The notes under the pieces were generated by a model that was given only the letters and a program-made list of their open reading frames with translations, did no database searches and was not told where the DNA came from. From NCBI RefSeq assembly GCF_902167145.1, contig NW_023366916.1:1-64000 (forward strand): a stretch of 64,000 nucleotides of DNA, written 5' to 3'. Both the position numbers and the translations under genes were made by a program. The first letter of the stretch is position 1, and each line of letters starts with the position of its first letter. This stretch comes from Zea mays (Eukaryota > Streptophyta > Magnoliopsida > Poales > Poaceae). Below, in pieces: positions 57,373-64,000 of this stretch.

Positions 57373-57572
57373 GTCATATCCTGCGTCCTCCTTCCTCTTA
57401 TGCCCACACCTCCGTGCTCGGCTCGCCCACGGCACTGGACATCCTTCCTCCGCACAAAGTACCCGAAAAACGCCCCTTAAAACAAATAAAAGGTAATTTA
57501 ACACGAGAACGGTCACCCATTTTTACTATGGTTTGGTGTTCGAAAAACAAACAAAAATAAAACCAAAAAAAA

Positions 57573-57691
57573 GGAATGCAACACGAGGACTTCCCAGGAG
57601 GTCACCCATCCTAGTACTACTCTCGCCCAAGCACGCTTAACTTCGGAGTTCTGATGGGATCCGGTGCTTTAGTGCTGGTATGATCGCATCC
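57573..57691 (-). rRNA. 5S rRNA gene R96
   Basis: As L1 but T8 terminator. Confidence 0.97.
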
Positions 57692-57892
57692 GTCATATCC
57701 TGCGTCCTCCTTCCTCTTATGCCCACACCTCCGTGCTCGGCTCGCCCACGGCACTGGACATCCTTCCTCCGCACAAAGTACCCGAAAAACGCCCCTTAAA
57801 ACAAATAAAAGGTAATTTAACACGAGAACGGTCACCCATTTTTACTATGGTTTGGTGTTCGAAAAACAAACAAAAATAAAACCAAAAAAAAA

Positions 57893-58011
57893 GGAATGCA
57901 ACACGAGGACTTCCCAGGAGGTCACCCATCCTAGTACTACTCTCGCCCAAGCACGCTTAACTTCGGAGTTCTGATGGGATCCGGTGCTTTAGTGCTGGTA
58001 TGATCGCATCC
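57893..58011 (-). rRNA. 5S rRNA gene R97
   Basis: As L1. Confidence 0.97.
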
Positions 58012-58212
58012 GTCATATCCTGCGTCCTCCTTCCTCTTATGCCCACACCTCCGTGCTCGGCTCGCCCACGGCACTGGACATCCTTCCTCCGCACAAAGTA
58101 CCCGAAAAACGCCCCTTAAAACAAATAAAAGGTAATTTAACACGAGAACGGTCACCCATTTTTACTATGGTTTGGTGTTCGAAAAACAAACAAAAATAAA
58201 ACCAAAAAAAAA

Positions 58213-58331
58213 GGAATGCAACACGAGGACTTCCCAGGAGGTCACCCATCCTAGTACTACTCTCGCCCAAGCACGCTTAACTTCGGAGTTCTGATGGGAT
58301 CCGGTGCTTTAGTGCTGGTATGATCGCATCC
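58213..58331 (-). rRNA. 5S rRNA gene R98
   Basis: As L1. Confidence 0.97.
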
Positions 58332-58532
58332 GTCATATCCTGCGTCCTCCTTCCTCTTATGCCCACACCTCCGTGCTCGGCTCGCCCACGGCACTGGACA
58401 TCCTTCCTCCGCACAAAGTACCCGAAAAACGCCCCTTAAAACAAATAAAAGGTAATTTAACACGAGAACGGTCACCCATTTTTACTATGGTTTGGTGTTC
58501 GAAAAACAAACAAAAATAAAACCAAAAAAAAA

Positions 58533-58651
58533 GGAATGCAACACGAGGACTTCCCAGGAGGTCACCCATCCTAGTACTACTCTCGCCCAAGCACGCTTAA
58601 CTTCGGAGTTCTGATGGGATCCGGTGCTTTAGTGCTGGTATGATCGCATCC
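58533..58651 (-). rRNA. 5S rRNA gene R99
   Basis: As L1. Confidence 0.97.
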
Positions 58652-58852
58652 GTCATATCCTGCGTCCTCCTTCCTCTTATGCCCACACCTCCGTGCTCGG
58701 CTCGCCCACGGCACTGGACATCCTTCCTCCGCACAAAGTACCCGAAAAACGCCCCTTAAAACAAATAAAAGGTAATTTAACACGAGAACGGTCACCCATT
58801 TTTACTATGGTTTGGTGTTCGAAAAACAAACAAAAATAAAACCAAAAAAAAA

Positions 58853-58971
58853 GGAATGCAACACGAGGACTTCCCAGGAGGTCACCCATCCTAGTACTAC
58901 TCTCGCCCAAGCACGCTTAACTTCGGAGTTCTGATGGGATCCGGTGCTTTAGTGCTGGTATGATCGCATCC
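58853..58971 (-). rRNA. 5S rRNA gene R100
   Basis: As L1. Confidence 0.97.
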
Positions 58972-59172
58972 GTCATATCCTGCGTCCTCCTTCCTCTTAT
59001 GCCCACACCTCCGTGCTCGGCTCGCCCACGGCACTGGACATCCTTCCTCCGCACAAAGTACCCGAAAAACGCCCCTTAAAACAAATAAAAGGTAATTTAA
59101 CACGAGAACGGTCACCCATTTTTACTATGGTTTGGTGTTCGAAAAACAAACAAAAATAAAACCAAAAAAAAA

Positions 59173-59291
59173 GGAATGCAACACGAGGACTTCCCAGGAG
59201 GTCACCCATCCTAGTACTACTCTCGCCCAAGCACGCTTAACTTCGGAGTTCTGATGGGATCCGGTGCTTTAGTGCTGGTATGATCGCATCC
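59173..59291 (-). rRNA. 5S rRNA gene R101
   Basis: As L1. Confidence 0.97.
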
Positions 59292-59492
59292 GTCATATCC
59301 TGCGTCCTCCTTCCTCTTATGCCCACACCTCCGTGCTCGGCTCGCCCACGGCACTGGACATCCTTCCTCCGCACAAAGTACCCGAAAAACGCCCCTTAAA
59401 ACAAATAAAAGGTAATTTAACACGAGAACGGTCACCCATTTTTACTATGGTTTGGTGTTCGAAAAACAAACAAAAATAAAACCAAAAAAAAA

Positions 59493-59611
59493 GGAATGCA
59501 ACACGAGGACTTCCCAGGAGGTCACCCATCCTAGTACTACTCTCGCCCAAGCACGCTTAACTTCGGAGTTCTGATGGGATCCGGTGCTTTAGTGCTGGTA
59601 TGATCGCATCC
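59493..59611 (-). rRNA. 5S rRNA gene R102
   Basis: As L1. Confidence 0.97.
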
Positions 59612-59812
59612 GTCATATCCTGCGTCCTCCTTCCTCTTATGCCCACACCTCCGTGCTCGGCTCGCCCACGGCACTGGACATCCTTCCTCCGCACAAAGTA
59701 CCCGAAAAACGCCCCTTAAAACAAATAAAAGGTAATTTAACACGAGAACGGTCACCCATTTTTACTATGGTTTGGTGTTCGAAAAACAAACAAAAATAAA
59801 ACCAAAAAAAAA

Positions 59813-59931
59813 GGAATGCAACACGAGGACTTCCCAGGAGGTCACCCATCCTAGTACTACTCTCGCCCAAGCACGCTTAACTTCGGAGTTCTGATGGGAT
59901 CCGGTGCTTTAGTGCTGGTATGATCGCATCC
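59813..59931 (-). rRNA. 5S rRNA gene R103
   Basis: As L1. Confidence 0.97.
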
Positions 59932-60132
59932 GTCATATCCTGCGTCCTCCTTCCTCTTATGCCCACACCTCCGTGCTCGGCTCGCCCACGGCACTGGACA
60001 TCCTTCCTCCGCACAAAGTACCCGAAAAACGCCCCTTAAAACAAATAAAAGGTAATTTAACACGAGAACGGTCACCCATTTTTACTATGGTTTGGTGTTC
60101 GAAAAACAAACAAAAATAAAACCAAAAAAAAA

Positions 60133-60251
60133 GGAATGCAACACGAGGACTTCCCAGGAGGTCACCCATCCTAGTACTACTCTCGCCCAAGCACGCTTAA
60201 CTTCGGAGTTCTGATGGGATCCGGTGCTTTAGTGCTGGTATGATCGCATCC
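60133..60251 (-). rRNA. 5S rRNA gene R104
   Basis: As L1. Confidence 0.97.
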
Positions 60252-60452
60252 GTCATATCCTGCGTCCTCCTTCCTCTTATGCCCACACCTCCGTGCTCGG
60301 CTCGCCCACGGCACTGGACATCCTTCCTCCGCACAAAGTACCCGAAAAACGCCCCTTAAAACAAATAAAAGGTAATTTAACACGAGAACGGTCACCCATT
60401 TTTACTATGGTTTGGTGTTCGAAAAACAAACAAAAATAAAACCAAAAAAAAA

Positions 60453-60571
60453 GGAATGCAACACGAGGACTTCCCAGGAGGTCACCCATCCTAGTACTAC
60501 TCTCGCCCAAGCACGCTTAACTTCGGAGTTCTGATGGGATCCGGTGCTTTAGTGCTGGTATGATCGCATCC
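60453..60571 (-). rRNA. 5S rRNA gene R105
   Basis: As L1. Confidence 0.97.
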
Positions 60572-60772
60572 GTCATATCCTGCGTCCTCCTTCCTCTTAT
60601 GCCCACACCTCCGTGCTCGGCTCGCCCACGGCACTGGACATCCTTCCTCCGCACAAAGTACCCGAAAAACGCCCCTTAAAACAAATAAAAGGTAATTTAA
60701 CACGAGAACGGTCACCCATTTTTACTATGGTTTGGTGTTCGAAAAACAAACAAAAATAAAACCAAAAAAAAA

Positions 60773-60891
60773 GGAATGCAACACGAGGACTTCCCAGGAG
60801 GTCACCCATCCTAGTACTACTCTCGCCCAAGCACGCTTAACTTCGGAGTTCTGATGGGATCCGGTGCTTTAGTGCTGGTATGATCGCATCC
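60773..60891 (-). rRNA. 5S rRNA gene R106
   Basis: As L1. Confidence 0.97.
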
Positions 60892-61092
60892 GTCATATCC
60901 TGCGTCCTCCTTCCTCTTATGCCCACACCTCCGTGCTCGGCTCGCCCACGGCACTGGACATCCTTCCTCCGCACAAAGTACCCGAAAAACGCCCCTTAAA
61001 ACAAATAAAAGGTAATTTAACACGAGAACGGTCACCCATTTTTACTATGGTTTGGTGTTCGAAAAACAAACAAAAATAAAACCAAAAAAAAA

Positions 61093-61211
61093 GGAATGCA
61101 ACACGAGGACTTCCCAGGAGGTCACCCATCCTAGTACTACTCTCGCCCAAGCACGCTTAACTTCGGAGTTCTGATGGGATCCGGTGCTTTAGTGCTGGTA
61201 TGATCGCATCC
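61093..61211 (-). rRNA. 5S rRNA gene R107
   Basis: As L1. Confidence 0.97.
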
Positions 61212-61412
61212 GTCATATCCTGCGTCCTCCTTCCTCTTATGCCCACACCTCCGTGCTCGGCTCGCCCACGGCACTGGACATCCTTCCTCCGCACAAAGTA
61301 CCCGAAAAACGCCCCTTAAAACAAATAAAAGGTAATTTAACACGAGAACGGTCACCCATTTTTACTATGGTTTGGTGTTCGAAAAACAAACAAAAATAAA
61401 ACCAAAAAAAAA

Positions 61413-61531
61413 GGAATGCAACACGAGGACTTCCCAGGAGGTCACCCATCCTAGTACTACTCTCGCCCAAGCACGCTTAACTTCGGAGTTCTGATGGGAT
61501 CCGGTGCTTTAGTGCTGGTATGATCGCATCC
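61413..61531 (-). rRNA. 5S rRNA gene R108
   Basis: As L1. Confidence 0.97.
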
Positions 61532-61732
61532 GTCATATCCTGCGTCCTCCTTCCTCTTATGCCCACACCTCCGTGCTCGGCTCGCCCACGGCACTGGACA
61601 TCCTTCCTCCGCACAAAGTACCCGAAAAACGCCCCTTAAAACAAATAAAAGGTAATTTAACACGAGAACGGTCACCCATTTTTACTATGGTTTGGTGTTC
61701 GAAAAACAAACAAAAATAAAACCAAAAAAAAA

Positions 61733-61851
61733 GGAATGCAACACGAGGACTTCCCAGGAGGTCACCCATCCTAGTACTACTCTCGCCCAAGCACGCTTAA
61801 CTTCGGAGTTCTGATGGGATCCGGTGCTTTAGTGCTGGTATGATCGCATCC
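61733..61851 (-). rRNA. 5S rRNA gene R109
   Basis: As L1. Confidence 0.97.
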
Positions 61852-62052
61852 GTCATATCCTGCGTCCTCCTTCCTCTTATGCCCACACCTCCGTGCTCGG
61901 CTCGCCCACGGCACTGGACATCCTTCCTCCGCACAAAGTACCCGAAAAACGCCCCTTAAAACAAATAAAAGGTAATTTAACACGAGAACGGTCACCCATT
62001 TTTACTATGGTTTGGTGTTCGAAAAACAAACAAAAATAAAACCAAAAAAAAA

Positions 62053-62171
62053 GGAATGCAACACGAGGACTTCCCAGGAGGTCACCCATCCTAGTACTAC
62101 TCTCGCCCAAGCACGCTTAACTTCGGAGTTCTGATGGGATCCGGTGCTTTAGTGCTGGTATGATCGCATCC
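62053..62171 (-). rRNA. 5S rRNA gene R110
   Basis: As L1. Confidence 0.97.
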
Positions 62172-62372
62172 GTCATATCCTGCGTCCTCCTTCCTCTTAT
62201 GCCCACACCTCCGTGCTCGGCTCGCCCACGGCACTGGACATCCTTCCTCCGCACAAAGTACCCGAAAAACGCCCCTTAAAACAAATAAAAGGTAATTTAA
62301 CACGAGAACGGTCACCCATTTTTACTATGGTTTGGTGTTCGAAAAACAAACAAAAATAAAACCAAAAAAAAA

Positions 62373-62491
62373 GGAATGCAACACGAGGACTTCCCAGGAG
62401 GTCACCCATCCTAGTACTACTCTCGCCCAAGCACGCTTAACTTCGGAGTTCTGATGGGATCCGGTGCTTTAGTGCTGGTATGATCGCATCC
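62373..62491 (-). rRNA. 5S rRNA gene R111
   Basis: As L1. Confidence 0.97.
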
Positions 62492-62691
62492 GTCATATCC
62501 TGCGTCCTCCTTCCTCTTATGCCCACACCTCCGTGCTCGGCTCGCCCACGGCACTGGACATCCTTCCTCCGCACAAAGTACCCGAAAAACGCCCCTTAAA
62601 ACAAATAAAAGGTAATTTAACACGAGAACGGTCACCCATTTTTACTATGGTTTGGTGTTCGAAAAACAAACAAAAATAAAACCAAAAAAAA

Positions 62692-62810
62692 GGAATGCAA
62701 CACGAGGACTTCCCAGGAGGTCACCCATCCTAGTACTACTCTCGCCCAAGCACGCTTAACTTCGGAGTTCTGATGGGATCCGGTGCTTTAGTGCTGGTAT
62801 GATCGCATCC
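62692..62810 (-). rRNA. 5S rRNA gene R112
   Basis: As L1 but T8 terminator. Confidence 0.97.
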
Positions 62811-63011
62811 GTCATATCCTGCGTCCTCCTTCCTCTTATGCCCACACCTCCGTGCTCGGCTCGCCCACGGCACTGGACATCCTTCCTCCGCACAAAGTAC
62901 CCGAAAAACGCCCCTTAAAACAAATAAAAGGTAATTTAACACGAGAACGGTCACCCATTTTTACTATGGTTTGGTGTTCGAAAAACAAACAAAAATAAAA
63001 CCAAAAAAAAA

Positions 63012-63130
63012 GGAATGCAACACGAGGACTTCCCAGGAGGTCACCCATCCTAGTACTACTCTCGCCCAAGCACGCTTAACTTCGGAGTTCTGATGGGATC
63101 CGGTGCTTTAGTGCTGGTATGATCGCATCC
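63012..63130 (-). rRNA. 5S rRNA gene R113
   Basis: As L1. Confidence 0.97.
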
Positions 63131-63331
63131 GTCATATCCTGCGTCCTCCTTCCTCTTATGCCCACACCTCCGTGCTCGGCTCGCCCACGGCACTGGACAT
63201 CCTTCCTCCGCACAAAGTACCCGAAAAACGCCCCTTAAAACAAATAAAAGGTAATTTAACACGAGAACGGTCACCCATTTTTACTATGGTTTGGTGTTCG
63301 AAAAACAAACAAAAATAAAACCAAAAAAAAA

Positions 63332-63450
63332 GGAATGCAACACGAGGACTTCCCAGGAGGTCACCCATCCTAGTACTACTCTCGCCCAAGCACGCTTAAC
63401 TTCGGAGTTCTGATGGGATCCGGTGCTTTAGTGCTGGTATGATCGCATCC
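63332..63450 (-). rRNA. 5S rRNA gene R114
   Basis: As L1. Confidence 0.97.
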
Positions 63451-63651
63451 GTCATATCCTGCGTCCTCCTTCCTCTTATGCCCACACCTCCGTGCTCGGC
63501 TCGCCCACGGCACTGGACATCCTTCCTCCGCACAAAGTACCCGAAAAACGCCCCTTAAAACAAATAAAAGGTAATTTAACACGAGAACGGTCACCCATTT
63601 TTACTATGGTTTGGTGTTCGAAAAACAAACAAAAATAAAACCAAAAAAAAA

Positions 63652-63770
63652 GGAATGCAACACGAGGACTTCCCAGGAGGTCACCCATCCTAGTACTACT
63701 CTCGCCCAAGCACGCTTAACTTCGGAGTTCTGATGGGATCCGGTGCTTTAGTGCTGGTATGATCGCATCC
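63652..63770 (-). rRNA. 5S rRNA gene R115
   Basis: As L1. Confidence 0.97.
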
Positions 63771-63971
63771 GTCATATCCTGCGTCCTCCTTCCTCTTATG
63801 CCCACACCTCCGTGCTCGGCTCGCCCACGGCACTGGACATCCTTCCTCCGCACAAAGTACCCGAAAAACGCCCCTTAAAACAAATAAAAGGTAATTTAAC
63901 ACGAGAACGGTCACCCATTTTTACTATGGTTTGGTGTTCGAAAAACAAACAAAAATAAAACCAAAAAAAAA

Positions 63972-64000
63972 GGAATGCAACACGAGGACTTCCCAGGAGG
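63972..64000 (-). rRNA. 5S rRNA gene R116, cut by the window end
   Basis: Only the last 29 nt of the RNA are inside the window; they match L1. The gene presumably continues outside. Confidence 0.93.

Larger units (their letters stand above)
26891..64000 (-). repeat. 5S rDNA tandem array, right block (115 complete units)
   Basis: The array resumes directly after the 3' LTR in the same orientation as the left block and runs past the window end. It re-enters the unit 83 bp earlier than the left block left it, so the stretch 17357-17439 is present again at 26891-26973. The first two units carry the only substitutions seen in the window's arrays: one C lost at about 27168, C to T at 27348 and C to T at 27532. 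From about 27540 onward only homopolymer length differences are seen. Confidence 0.98.

Noticed and set aside
1..64000. CRISPR-like regular repeats
   Set aside because: The period is a 320 bp rDNA unit with no unique spacers, in a plant nuclear context.

Overview
The window is a plant nuclear 5S rDNA locus, most likely maize or a close Zea relative. Two things point there: a 320 bp 5S repeat with the grass-type 119 nt gene, and a Sirevirus-type Ty1/copia LTR retrotransposon whose LTRs carry the CACCGGAC/GTCCGGTG palindromes found in many maize elements of the Opie/Ji group. Species assignment is inference from sequence style, not from a database search.

Layout. Positions 1-17439 are a head-to-tail 5S array with 54 complete genes and one cut by the transposon, all transcribed from the minus strand. 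Positions 17440-26890 are a 9451 bp LTR retrotransposon on the plus strand: 5' LTR 17440-18767, tRNA-iMet primer binding site 18770-18781, gag 18815-21502, pol 21516-24761 (protease, integrase, reverse transcriptase, RNase H), an 805 bp non-coding 3' region with several polypurine tracts, and the 3' LTR 25581-26890. Positions 26891-64000 are the same 5S array resuming in the same orientation: one cut gene, 115 complete genes and one gene cut by the window edge. Total: 169 complete 5S genes. No other genes are supported.

Each 5S unit holds a Pol III gene with internal A and C boxes, a plant-type upstream promoter (ATAA about -28, GC at -12, C at -1), a T8/T9 terminator and a spacer of about 200 bp. 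Units are almost identical. Apart from homopolymer length changes, the only base differences I noticed lie within about 640 bp of the 3' LTR.

The unusual part is the transposon. Its LTRs differ at 18 bases plus one indel within about 125 bp at the start of U3, but at only three bases (all CpG transitions) plus one 19 bp repeat-copy change over the remaining roughly 1180 bp. There is no target-site duplication, and the left and right flanks leave and re-enter the 5S unit at positions 83 bp out of register. Together these suggest a chimeric element made by recombination between two related insertions in the 5S array. The gag and pol frames are separated by two stop codons in different frames, and the second ends in a splice-acceptor-like sequence.
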